The position numbers and the translations under genes were made by a program. Shown here piece by piece: positions 1-9,500 of a stretch of DNA of 64,000 nt (its first letter is position 1; each line of letters opens with the position of its first letter). The notes under the pieces are model-generated. The model had not been told where the DNA came from and did no database searches. It was given only the letters and a program-made list of their open reading frames with translations. Origin of the DNA: Bacteroidaceae bacterium (GTDB lineage: Bacteria > Bacteroidota > Bacteroidia > Bacteroidales > Bacteroidaceae); the NCBI GenBank assembly GCA_017557635.1, contig JAFYYH010000020.1, positions 1-64,000 on the forward strand, written 5' to 3'.

Positions 1-103
<103 letters not shown>

Positions 104-104
104 G

Positions 105-137
105 AAAGAGTCTTAGGCTTTGAGTCTGAGACTCTTT
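105..137 (+). terminator. Intrinsic terminator after 5S rRNA
   Basis: A 12-bp stem (105-116 with 126-137, one G-U pair) with a 9-nt loop is followed by a run of T. It lies directly behind the 5S gene and would end the rRNA operon transcript. Confidence 0.85.
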
Positions 138-143
138 TTTTTG

Positions 144-220
144 TTGCGCAGTACCAGACCTTATTTTAGTTCCGCATACGCGGAACGGGGCAAGTGGGAG
201 AGTAGGTAGCCGCCGTTTTT
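144..220. repeat. Rearranged 5S rRNA fragment
   Basis: Positions 190-220 repeat positions 73-103 of the 5S gene exactly (31 nt). Positions 144-156 are an exact inverted copy of 64-76 (13 nt). Between them lies a 7-bp hairpin (169-175 with 180-186). This is a partial, rearranged second copy of the 5S 3' end, not a functional 5S gene, because the 5' half is missing. Confidence 0.85.
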
Positions 221-221
221 A

Positions 222-254
222 AAGAAAGCCTCGAGCATCGCTCGAGGCTTTCTT
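222..254. terminator. Strong bidirectional terminator
   Basis: A perfect 15-bp stem (222-236 with 240-254) with a 3-nt loop lies between the rRNA end and the stop codon of the convergent giant gene at 260. On the minus strand it sits just past that stop and is followed by T-rich sequence (the complement of the A run at 221-223 and the T run before it). It can separate the two convergent units. Confidence 0.8.
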
Positions 255-259
255 GTTAT

Positions 260-3200
260 TTAGGGGATTGTAGGACCAACCTGGATGTTGGCTGATTCTG
301 TAACGTCGGCGTTGTTACCGCCACCATAGACGTTACCTGTAATTGTAGCGCCGTTTACAGTCTGTGATACGGTTTGTGTGATGGTGACGTTAGCATCGCT
401 GTTGCTGGTGTATTTGACAGCGTCTGCGCTATTTACTGTGGTCTTGCTGATAGTTACCGTCTCCTTGACCTTATCGCTGTTTCCAAGCGAATTGTACAAG
501 GTTCTCATACTCTTTAACTCAACCTGATCATTGAGTTTGTCACCTATAAAGACATTGGTGCTGCCTATTACCTTGGCTGAGTTGCCGCCGCCGTAAACGG
601 TTCCTATTACGCCGTCATTTGCTAATTGCTGCGGTCTCCCTTTGTATTGACTTAATGATTGTATTGTGCCGTTGTACTCGCCGTTAATCCATCCGTGAGT
701 GATGTTTATATCGACCTTGGGATTACCTACCATCGTGGCGTGAATACCGTTTCCTCCGCCATATACGGTGCCTATGCTTACGAATGATCGCAGGTTGAGC
801 AACGGGTCGTTATACTTGCTTCCGGATTCTTTCAGACCGTAATGGGTTATATTTTCTCCGTTGATGTTGACGGTGTAGGTTGAATCCTTGTAGCCGTATA
901 CTGAATAAGGTGCGTTATCGCCTCCCAGGTACAGTTCGTCGATGGTTATGGGCAGACATCCGGTCTGTTCTATGTTGACGGTTATTGAGCCGAATATCCT
1001 TCCGCCCTTGTTGTTGCCGCCGAATACCTTATCAAAGTGACCGCTTGATATAGTCAATTCAACATTGCTTCCTACATCGGCATTCTCGGAGCCTCCGTAG
1101 ATGGCTTCCATTCCTGTCAGGCAGCCTAGCTCGACCGATGTGCGGCCTTCCATGTATGCTGCTCGGCCACCGCCGTAGATTCCGTCAATCTGGAGTTCGC
1201 AATCGCTCAGTTCGTCAAGCATTGATACTGAGGCCTCGCGGATGTTACCCTTGGTATTGCTGCCGCCGTAGACGTAGTGTATGTGACCTCCGTATATGGT
1301 GGTTGAGGCCACGCCTGAACCGTAAACCAGGTGGTTCTGCGGATCAAGGCGGTTGGCTATATCGGCATCGGTAGTTCCTCCTAACGGACCATCCACATCA
1401 TAGTAGTGATAACCTACATTGGCACCGGGGTTGTCGTCACCGGCACCGTTACCGCCGCCGTATACATACATGATCTCCTTGGCACCGCTTATGAATACCT
1501 GGGTCGCGGGAGTGGATGCCGCGTTGCCGCCTCCGTAAACACTGTGGATGGTGACATCGTTACAACCGTCTATCCTTACATCGGTACAATCTGAGTTGTC
1601 TTGACTGATCCTATAAGGAACATACTCTGCCATGTTGCCGCCTCCATATACGGCCGATATCGCATAAGTATCGGAATCGGAGTTCTTGACGGTTTTTGAG
1701 ACGTATACCAGTACATGGCCCTTGGGCGTTCCGTTTATGTTGTTACAGCCGAATATTCGGCCCGACTGGGCTATTCCGTCGGTTATTACCGGAACCAGTA
1801 CGGCTCCCAGCTGGTAAACGGTTACATCGCCGTAAACTGTGGCTTCAATATCATTTTCGGGGTTCGCGTCCTTATAACCGCGGCCGCCTCCGTAAACATC
1901 TCCATTGATGGTTGCACCGGGGTAGAGGTTGACCTCGGTAACATGAAGGTCAGTGTCGATTGTCTGTTGGTCAATGATGTTTCCTGTGTTGGTATTGGCT
2001 TTCGCGCCGCCGCCGTATACATCACCTGTGATGACTGATTTTCTGACGTTGACCGTAACGCCTCCGGCTGCATCGGCCAACTGACCTCCTCCGTATACTT
2101 CGCCTATTGTCAGGGCGCAGAGCTGGTGGTTTGGTTCGGCCTGTTCCTGGATATCCACATCTATGTCACCGTGTACCGTTCCGCTATGGTCATTGCCGCC
2201 GAATACATAGCCTATATTGCCGCCGTATATGTTTACATCGGTTCCGTCATGGGTGACATCGGCGCCGTAACCGCCTCCAAAGACGTAGCCTATGCTGCCG
2301 CCGTATACGGTCACTCCGGTGCCTCTTACCGATGCCTGGTTGCCGCCGCCGTATACGTACTCTATCGTGTTATCGCAGCCGTGTATTCTGACAACGGGAG
2401 AGCCGTCGTATGTGGCCTGATTACCGCCTCCGAATACCTTTGAGATGGCGTAGCCGGACTGGACAGGATCGGTGGCGTTGATATCAACCGTAACGGTGCC
2501 CTGCGGAGCTCCGTTCACGTTGTTGCAACCGTAAACGTCGCCGCTTATGGTACCGCCGTCAACTATGACTTGGACGTTGCCGTTCACAAGAGCTGCATGG
2601 TCTGCGTCTCCCAGACCACCGCCATAGATACTGCCGTTGATGGTACCGCTCTTGATCCAGACTTTGGTCAGGTCCGATGTATCATCATTTACGTTACCCA
2701 AGGCAGAACCGCCATAGATGTCTCCAAATATAGTTGATCCTTGCAAGGTCACGGTGACGTTGCCGCTGGTGCCGGTAAGACTACCCAAACCGCCGCCAAA
2801 GATGTTGGCTGTCAATGCCTGTGCACCTATGGTACCTCCATTGAGCCGGACGTCTGTGTAACCGCCGATATTTCCGTTCGCATTACAGCCGCCGTAGACC
2901 CCGCCACTGATAAATCCTGATGTAAGTGTGACGGTCGTATTGCCTGCTACACCGGCCTGGTTACCTCCGCCGAATACCTTGAGGATACTCTGCTGATTTG
3001 ATTGAGCGACATTGTCAATGGTAACAAGAGTGTTGCTTCCTATTGATGAAGCGTCACCGCCTCCAAAGACACCTCCTCCGGTTTCGGTCAGGAGATTGTT
3101 TACCTGGCCATTCTCATCGTAAGTGTGGATATCACCCTTGACGTATGTATTGCCTGTTACAGTCAGATTTACATTGCTGACGACACCAAGATTCGTAAGA

Positions 3201-6200
3201 ACTTCAGGAGTATAAATTACATTAACTCCATCTTGAACTGCAATGGCAGACTGGCCGCTGGTAACTGCGTGTGTGGTCCATTTATATGCCGCCGAATCAG
3301 AAATGACAGCTGGCGTAAACAAACCTGCCTTTGAATTGTAAGTCGGGGGAGTGGTGAAGCCAGCCGATACGACATCGATAGTCGGTATTGTGGCTGAATA
3401 ACCTCCGCCAAATACGCTGCCATCCACTGTACATCCGTCAAGTGTAGATGTTGCGGTACCGTCAACTACTCCCAAACTGCCTCCTCCATAGAAATCTCCC
3501 GAAATATGGCATCCGGTCAATTGTGATGTGACATCATGTACTGTCGCTTTTGAGAATGAAGCATAATTAACGTATAGACGTCCCCAGATGGTTCCTTTAG
3601 ATCCGATGAAGTATTCATATTCAAATCCGGTAGCAATACCATTGTATGCAACTTTATTGACTACGCCCAGGTATTTACCTCTGTTATTGGTGTATTCATC
3701 ATCCCAAGTTGTCCAGGGCTGACTGTTCTCTGCAGTTTTTGCTATTACTCTATTATATGAGGCACCACCATAACCTGCGCCAAAGAAACGTCTGAACCGG
3801 CAGTCCTCGGCTGCAGTTTTTACTATCTTGCCGGAACCCATATCTCCGAACTTGGGACCTCCGCAATAGACATCAACATGGCTGTTCCTGATATTGACTA
3901 TAATATCACCGGTTATGGGTTTGGCGGCATTTATACCTCCTCCGTAGAAATTATCAATATCAGCGTAGTCTATATCCCAAACTACGTTTCCTTTAATCTG
4001 CTCCTGTCCGGCTCCGGCAACCTCACCGAATGAACCTCCGCTGATGTAACACTCTGCACCATCTGTTACCGCGTTGACATTCGGCTGGTAGATTCCTGAC
4101 AGGTAGAACTTTTCAAATCTGCCGCCTGTTACCGAAATGGGGTTATGAGGAGTGGGGTTGGTCTTATCCGAGTGTGATCCGTTATTGAATTCCTTGAACC
4201 ATACATTACCGCCCAGAATCATGTAGATTGTGTGACAGGTATAATTCAGTCCGTTACCGGAGTTGTTGGATACTATCTGATCCACTTCACCGCCTAATAG
4301 AATGAGTGGAGCATTGGACTTATTTTCATGATCATACTCAACCTGACCGAAATGGATAAGAGTGGTGTTTGTCACCTCAAACCATCCGTATGGCTTAAAT
4401 GTACCTATGCCGCACATTTTTGAGGAGCCATTGGGCTTTTGTGCCATTGATGTGCCAGGTATGTTTATGAAGTCAAATCTAATAGGCGAAACCTCTTTAC
4501 GGTCTGTATGGTGATAAATAAAACTGAAATCAGGCTCATTGTCATGATCAAAGTCTGCTGACATGACTGTAAATTGTTCATTGGTTTTATTTCGTGGTAT
4601 TCCGGATTGATGGTAATTGCCTGCTAATACGATTGCATTGTCAAAAACAGTAGACCCCTTGGAAGAAATAGAATTCAGAGCGCCATCGAAATTGTTGTAT
4701 ACTTTAAGACTGATGCCGTTTATTGTCTGATTGGTGTTGTTGCCATATTGTACCACTGTTACATTGGCTCCATTGTCAAAATCGGTGGTATATGTCTTGT
4801 CTAAATAATTATCTGATATGAAAGCCGCCTTAGCCCAATAGGGTTTGATGGTGATGGCAGTTACTCCAACAGGAATATCCAGATAGGCACCTTGCGAATA
4901 AACCCTGTAATTACCGTTTTCATCCATGGTACAAGTACGGTCAGCATAGTTGTAGGGCTTTACGCTAACCTCGCCGTCGGTAATAGTTGCATCCGAGCCA
5001 CTAACGGCTTGAGTGGGTGCTGCTCCCGTCATAGATGTGACAATCCATCCTGTAACAACCCGGTTGTTGTCCTCGCCATCCTGCTTGGTATAGTTACCTG
5101 AGCCGACATCATTGAAGTAGGGCAAGCGTACTTTATAGTAGTTATAATTGTATCTTTCAACGTCTTTGTCGGTAATGGGAAGATTCAAGGATCCTGTTGT
5201 TACGAATGTTCCCGTACGGCTTCCGTTACCACTGGCGTTATCTTGAATCGTTACTGCCAAAGTTCCGAATTTGCCTCCCTTGTTACGGTCCGATTCTGAA
5301 GGCTTGCCTCCTACCAGAGTCAATAAGGATGCATGCGCATCATCAAAGTTTATTATAGATGGATATTTGCCTTGCTGCTTAAGGATGGGATAGGGCATGG
5401 GATCCTGTATACTCAAATCAGCAGTTTCCAGCACCCACTTTGCCATATCGGTGGAATTGACAGTCGTACCTGAAGTGGAGGCATACCATGCTGCCAGTTT
5501 TTTGTTGCTGTTGAGTAACAGACGGTAAAACTCGTAGTGGATCAGATATTTCTCTTCGGCAGCAAGCGCACAATTGTATTTGTTGCTTGTAATTTGATTG
5601 TTCTTGCTGTAACCGGATTCATATCTGTAGTAGTTGTAGTTGTTTAAGCCATTATTATTGTTGTTATTCTTGTCGTTGGCATTATTGATGATATTACCTC
5701 CGTATACAGGAGACTTGTTTGTTCCACCTGTTATGTCGCCATAGAAAATGCAGTTCATTACCATTGTGCGGATGTCGCTGGACAATGATGCGTAATTGTT
5801 GTATCCCACTATGCCTCCGACATCACTACCGCCTTCAATATCAGCGTAACTGAAGCAGTTGATAACGCGTGAACCCTTACCTGCTTCACCTTTGTGGTCA
5901 AGCAAGCCGACAAGTCCGCCTGTCTTGCCTGTGCCGCTAACGCTGCCGGCCAGGATACCGCAGTTGTAGATTCGGCTTTCACCTTTTGCGTTCGATGCTA
6001 TGACACCGGCATTACCTTCGGCGGTGACGGAGGCATTGCCTATGATGACGTTCTTGATGGTGGCATCCTGGATATAGTCAAACAGAGGCTTGTTCCAAGT
6101 GCCTGTGATGGTTGTCAGACCACCGTCTATGATGCCGGTAAATGGTTTGGTTTCGGTTCCTATATTCTGACCGTCGTTGGAATCGATGGCTGTACCTGTT

Positions 6201-6415
6201 GTTGAGAATGTACTGCTAAGAGTATATGAACCGGCAGGGTCAGTAATGTCACTCAAAGAGTTGATGACAGTTTGGGCAAGTGTCGTGAAGGGAGAGAATA
6301 GCAATACAAGCAGCGTGACGGTTAGTTTTCGCACTGCTCGGGATATATTAATGCTGCAGTCCTTTTGTCCTCTAAATATCAGCATTAATAATAGGTTAGT
6401 TGTTAATGCCTTCAT
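260..6415 (-). CDS. Giant secreted YGGG-repeat protein 1 (2051 aa)
   Basis: This gene encodes a very large exported protein. The start gives a long n-region, then a hydrophobic segment ending in TLAQ (about residue 48), a plausible signal peptidase I site. Residues about 90-230 contain GLUG-like motifs (GGLVG, GGIVGYNN). The C-terminal 1230 residues (DNA about 260-3960) are dozens of copies of a unit of about 20-25 residues built around V-[YF]-G-G-G-N alternating with short beta strands such as VTVNGGTI. This suggests an elongated beta-helix or beta-solenoid on the cell surface. Its C-terminal half is clearly paralogous to the protein encoded at 6568-13677. I see no sorting domain at its C-terminus. 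I do not recognise a named family; a surface adhesin is an inference from repeats and from the upstream fimbrial genes. Confidence 0.85.
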   Translation of the reverse strand: MKALTTNLLLMLIFRGQKDCSINISRAVRKLTVTLLVLLFSPFTTLAQTVINSLSDITDPAGSYTLSSTFSTTGTAIDSNDGQNIGTETKPFTGIIDGGLTTITGTWNKPLFDYIQDATIKNVIIGNASVTAEGNAGVIASNAKGESRIYNCGILAGSVSGTGKTGGLVGLLDHKGEAGKGSRVINCFSYADIEGGSDVGGIVGYNNYASLSSDIRTMVMNCIFYGDITGGTNKSPVYGGNIINNANDKNNNNNNGLNNYNYYRYESGYSKNNQITSNKYNCALAAEEKYLIHYEFYRLLLNSNKKLAAWYASTSGTTVNSTDMAKWVLETADLSIQDPMPYPILKQQGKYPSIINFDDAHASLLTLVGGKPSESDRNKGGKFGTLAVTIQDNASGNGSRTGTFVTTGSLNLPITDKDVERYNYNYYKVRLPYFNDVGSGNYTKQDGEDNNRVVTGWIVTSMTGAAPTQAVSGSDATITDGEVSVKPYNYADRTCTMDENGNYRVYSQGAYLDIPVGVTAITIKPYWAKAAFISDNYLDKTYTTDFDNGANVTVVQYGNNTNQTINGISLKVYNNFDGALNSISSKGSTVFDNAIVLAGNYHQSGIPRNKTNEQFTVMSADFDHDNEPDFSFIYHHTDRKEVSPIRFDFINIPGTSMAQKPNGSSKMCGIGTFKPYGWFEVTNTTLIHFGQVEYDHENKSNAPLILLGGEVDQIVSNNSGNGLNYTCHTIYMILGGNVWFKEFNNGSHSDKTNPTPHNPISVTGGRFEKFYLSGIYQPNVNAVTDGAECYISGGSFGEVAGAGQEQIKGNVVWDIDYADIDNFYGGGINAAKPITGDIIVNIRNSHVDVYCGGPKFGDMGSGKIVKTAAEDCRFRRFFGAGYGGASYNRVIAKTAENSQPWTTWDDEYTNNRGKYLGVVNKVAYNGIATGFEYEYFIGSKGTIWGRLYVNYASFSKATVHDVTSQLTGCHISGDFYGGGSLGVVDGTATSTLDGCTVDGSVFGGGYSATIPTIDVVSAGFTTPPTYNSKAGLFTPAVISDSAAYKWTTHAVTSGQSAIAVQDGVNVIYTPEVLTNLGVVSNVNLTVTGNTYVKGDIHTYDENGQVNNLLTETGGGVFGGGDASSIGSNTLVTIDNVAQSNQQSILKVFGGGNQAGVAGNTTVTLTSGFISGGVYGGCNANGNIGGYTDVRLNGGTIGAQALTANIFGGGLGSLTGTSGNVTVTLQGSTIFGDIYGGSALGNVNDDTSDLTKVWIKSGTINGSIYGGGLGDADHAALVNGNVQVIVDGGTISGDVYGCNNVNGAPQGTVTVDINATDPVQSGYAISKVFGGGNQATYDGSPVVRIHGCDNTIEYVYGGGNQASVRGTGVTVYGGSIGYVFGGGYGADVTHDGTDVNIYGGNIGYVFGGNDHSGTVHGDIDVDIQEQAEPNHQLCALTIGEVYGGGQLADAAGGVTVNVRKSVITGDVYGGGAKANTNTGNIIDQQTIDTDLHVTEVNLYPGATINGDVYGGGRGYKDANPENDIEATVYGDVTVYQLGAVLVPVITDGIAQSGRIFGCNNINGTPKGHVLVYVSKTVKNSDSDTYAISAVYGGGNMAEYVPYRISQDNSDCTDVRIDGCNDVTIHSVYGGGNAASTPATQVFISGAKEIMYVYGGGNGAGDDNPGANVGYHYYDVDGPLGGTTDADIANRLDPQNHLVYGSGVASTTIYGGHIHYVYGGSNTKGNIREASVSMLDELSDCELQIDGIYGGGRAAYMEGRTSVELGCLTGMEAIYGGSENADVGSNVELTISSGHFDKVFGGNNKGGRIFGSITVNIEQTGCLPITIDELYLGGDNAPYSVYGYKDSTYTVNINGENITHYGLKESGSKYNDPLLNLRSFVSIGTVYGGGNGIHATMVGNPKVDINITHGWINGEYNGTIQSLSQYKGRPQQLANDGVIGTVYGGGNSAKVIGSTNVFIGDKLNDQVELKSMRTLYNSLGNSDKVKETVTISKTTVNSADAVKYTSNSDANVTITQTVSQTVNGATITGNVYGGGNNADVTESANIQVGPTIP

Positions 6416-6434
6416 AGAGACAATGTATGCGACG

Positions 6435-6442
6435 TAAAGATA
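6435..6442 (-). promoter_or_regulatory. Possible -7 element for giant protein 1
   Basis: On the minus strand TATCTTTA lies about 20 nt before the start at 6415, one base off the Bacteroidales -7 consensus TAnnTTTG. No clear -33 element is seen. Together with the terminator at 6507-6540 it suggests that this giant gene is transcribed separately. Confidence 0.35.
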
Positions 6443-6506
6443 GCCATAATTATTCTATTGGGTTTTATTAATATACTAGTTTTTTTGCTTTTTTTGAAAC
6501 AAAATA

Positions 6507-6540
6507 AAGGAAGAAGGACCTGTAGGGGCCCTCCTTCCTT
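6507..6540. terminator. Terminator downstream of giant protein 2
   Basis: Arms 6507-6520 and 6527-6540 form a 14-bp stem with a 6-nt loop. On the minus strand the two odd pairs are G-U wobbles, so the hairpin is best as a minus-strand RNA, placed 28 bases past the stop at 6568. It is followed there by a short T-rich stretch. Confidence 0.75.
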
Positions 6541-6567
6541 GACTTTTTTGTTATTGTTCGGTATGCG

Positions 6568-9500
6568 TCAGTCCTCGCGACCTACATTGATGTAAGTCTT
6601 GCCGGTTACATCTGCCTCATTACCACCTCCGTAGATGTTTCCGGTCACTGTCGCTCCGTTTACATTCTGGATAATGGTTCTTGTCAATGCGGGTGAGTTC
6701 TGTCCAAGTACAGTGTACTTTATGCTCTTGCCATCATCTGACAGTTCAAATACCATACCACCTATAGTAAACTTTCCGGTTTGTGAAGCCTGGATCTTTG
6801 CCTTTATGGCATTGAGGCTTGCCATTTCTACGGTTGGCTCATTTGCTACATTGATGGTTGTATAACCAATTACCTTAGCCTTCTTTCCGCCTCCGAATAT
6901 TGTGTCTATTACACCGTCATTAGGCAACAACTGAGGAGCTGCATGATATATACCATATGGGTCATTATCTCCGTGGCCGCGGTACTGACCGTCAACCCAA
7001 CCGGAGGCGATGTTGGCATTGATTGTAGGATTGCCGGCAAGTGTTGCTCCGGCACCTTCACCACCTCCGAATACTGTACCGACCGTCTTGAATGACCTGA
7101 GGTTGATAACAGGATCTGCGTATTTGCGTTCTCCTGATTCAATAATGTTTCCACTGGAGTTGTAACCATAAACCGAGTAGGGGGCGTTGTTACCACCCAG
7201 GAACAACTCACCAATCTCTATCGGCAGACAACCTGTCTGCTCAATGTTGATGGTTATGGAACCGCGAATCTTACCGCCGATGTTGTTGCCGCCATAAACC
7301 TTGTTGTATTTTCCGCTTGTCAGGGTCAATACGATGTTGCTGCCTACATCGGCATTCTCGGCACCACCGTATATCTCATGCAAGCCGCTTATGCAACCTA
7401 ACTGTATATCTGTCTTTCCCTCCATGTAAGCGCTCTTTCCGCCTCCATAGAAACCGTCCAGAACCAGATTACATGAGCTTTCCTCGTCAAGCATGGCAAC
7501 TGTCGTTTCACGTACATTTCCCTTGGTGTTACTACCACCGAATACTTTATGGAGCCTACCTCCGAATATCGATGTCTTGGCTACACCGGAGCCATAAATA
7601 TAACCTGCACGGGCAGCAATCTGATCAGGACCGGAGATATTGTCCGGATAAGCGTAATAACCGACGTTGGCACCGGGGTTGCCTGTGCCGGCACCGTTAC
7701 CGCCGCCGAATACATATTCAATCTCGTAAGCACCCTCAACCGTGACATCTGTGGCAGGTGTGGATGCTGCGTTACCGCCGCCATATACGGAATGTATACT
7801 TACATCACCGCATCCGTTAATGAATACCTCGGTCGATCCGTTTGCCAGATCGTCGGGGACGTATGCGGCATGGTTACCGCCACCGAATACGGCTGCAAGT
7901 TCATAGGTGTGATCGTTTTCATCATCCGTATTGCGATCAGCGTCACTGCTGCGTTCCTGAACGCCACTGATACCTGTGGTCTTGTAAACTACCACCCTGA
8001 CGTGGCCCTTAGGCGTTCCATTTACGTTGTTGCATCCGAATATCATACCAGATGAGGGCAGACCTTCGGAATATACTGCTTTGAGTGCGGCTCCGTATTG
8101 GAGAACATCGACATCGCCATATACAATAGCCTCGGTATTATCATCTCCCAGACCGCCACCGTATACGTTTCCGTCAATTGTGCCGCCGTAGAGGTTGACC
8201 GCAGTCTTATTATATGCGTTGTTCTGGTTTTCTGTATAATTAGTGTTGACAGTACCCAGTGCTGAGCCTCCATATACATCACCATAAATTGTGGCACCTG
8301 CGGTAGAACCGCTCTGTCCGATGTTTACGGTAACATTTCCGGCTACTCCTGTCAGCTGACCATAACCGCCGCCATGGATGTTGGCATGTTTGGCATTTGT
8401 ACCTACAGTACCTCCCAATATGGTGACATAACTGTTACCGCCTATTGTTCCACTACTATTGCAACCACCGTATATGCCGCCGGTGGCATCGGTTACATCG
8501 GTATTACCTACAGTGCCTGATGTAAGTTGTACTGTTGCGTTGCCGCTTACGCCGGCCTGATTACCGCCACCGAATACCTTGGTGCGTACTGTGCTGCTGT
8601 TGCCTATTGCAACCTGTGTGTTACCGGTTACAGGTGCGGCATCACCACCGCCATATACGCTACCGTTAACAATTACGGTCTTTCCGCTGGATCCTACAGT
8701 TACCACGGGATTACCGGTAACTGTAGCACCCGGACCCTTACCGCCTCCAAATACATCAAGGCTAACTGTGCCGTTTAAAATGTTTACTTCAGGATCACCG
8801 GGATAGGGGGCGTTGTTGCCACCGCCAAATACGTTACCAACGTACCATCCGCAATTGTTATTGTTCTTGTTTATATTAACAACTATGTCTCCATAGACAG
8901 TGCCGCTGGTGTTGTTGCCGCCAAATACGTTGGCAATCATTCCGCTGTTGATATTCAGCGTAATATTGGAGTGATTTTGGGCTGTTCCGATACTTGCCTG
9001 GTTGGCTCCTCCGTAGACTGAACCGATACCCTCAAGTGTCTTACCAATGTTGCCCGGATTAGCTGCATGACCATTCTCTCCGGTTTCCAAGGCTCCGGTA
9101 CAACCTATAGTGATGCTGCTTGCATTTCCATTGGCCTTGTTACCACCTCCGTAAACCTCCTGAATGATCATGTCACAATCATCGGTTCCGGTGGCTTGGC
9201 TCTTATCAATTTCAATGGAACCGCCTTCACGTATTACACCACTGGTGTTACTGCCACCGAATACCTGATAGATAGTGCCTCCGTAGATATGCGCCTCGGC
9301 TGTGCCGGCACCGTATGAGTTTGTTGTTGTGTTACTCTTGTAGCCTACGTTAGCTGTACCACTCTCTCCATTACCTCCGGCAAATACACGGTAGATATCA
9401 CCTCCATTGATTGTAACATTCGTATAGGGTACAGCTGCTGCGTTACCTCCGCCATAAACATCCCTGATGCTTGAATTACAGCCATTAATGGTAACTGTAG

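Noticed and set aside
1138-2443. Several plus-strand open frames opposite giant protein 1 (and similar ones opposite the other giants)
   Set aside because: They are low-complexity mirror frames of the GGG-rich repeat codons, with no start signals and no recognisable motifs.
2300-3000. Regularly spaced repeats that look like a CRISPR array at first sight
   Set aside because: The repeats follow codon boundaries of the YGGG protein repeats and vary in length; no cas genes are present.
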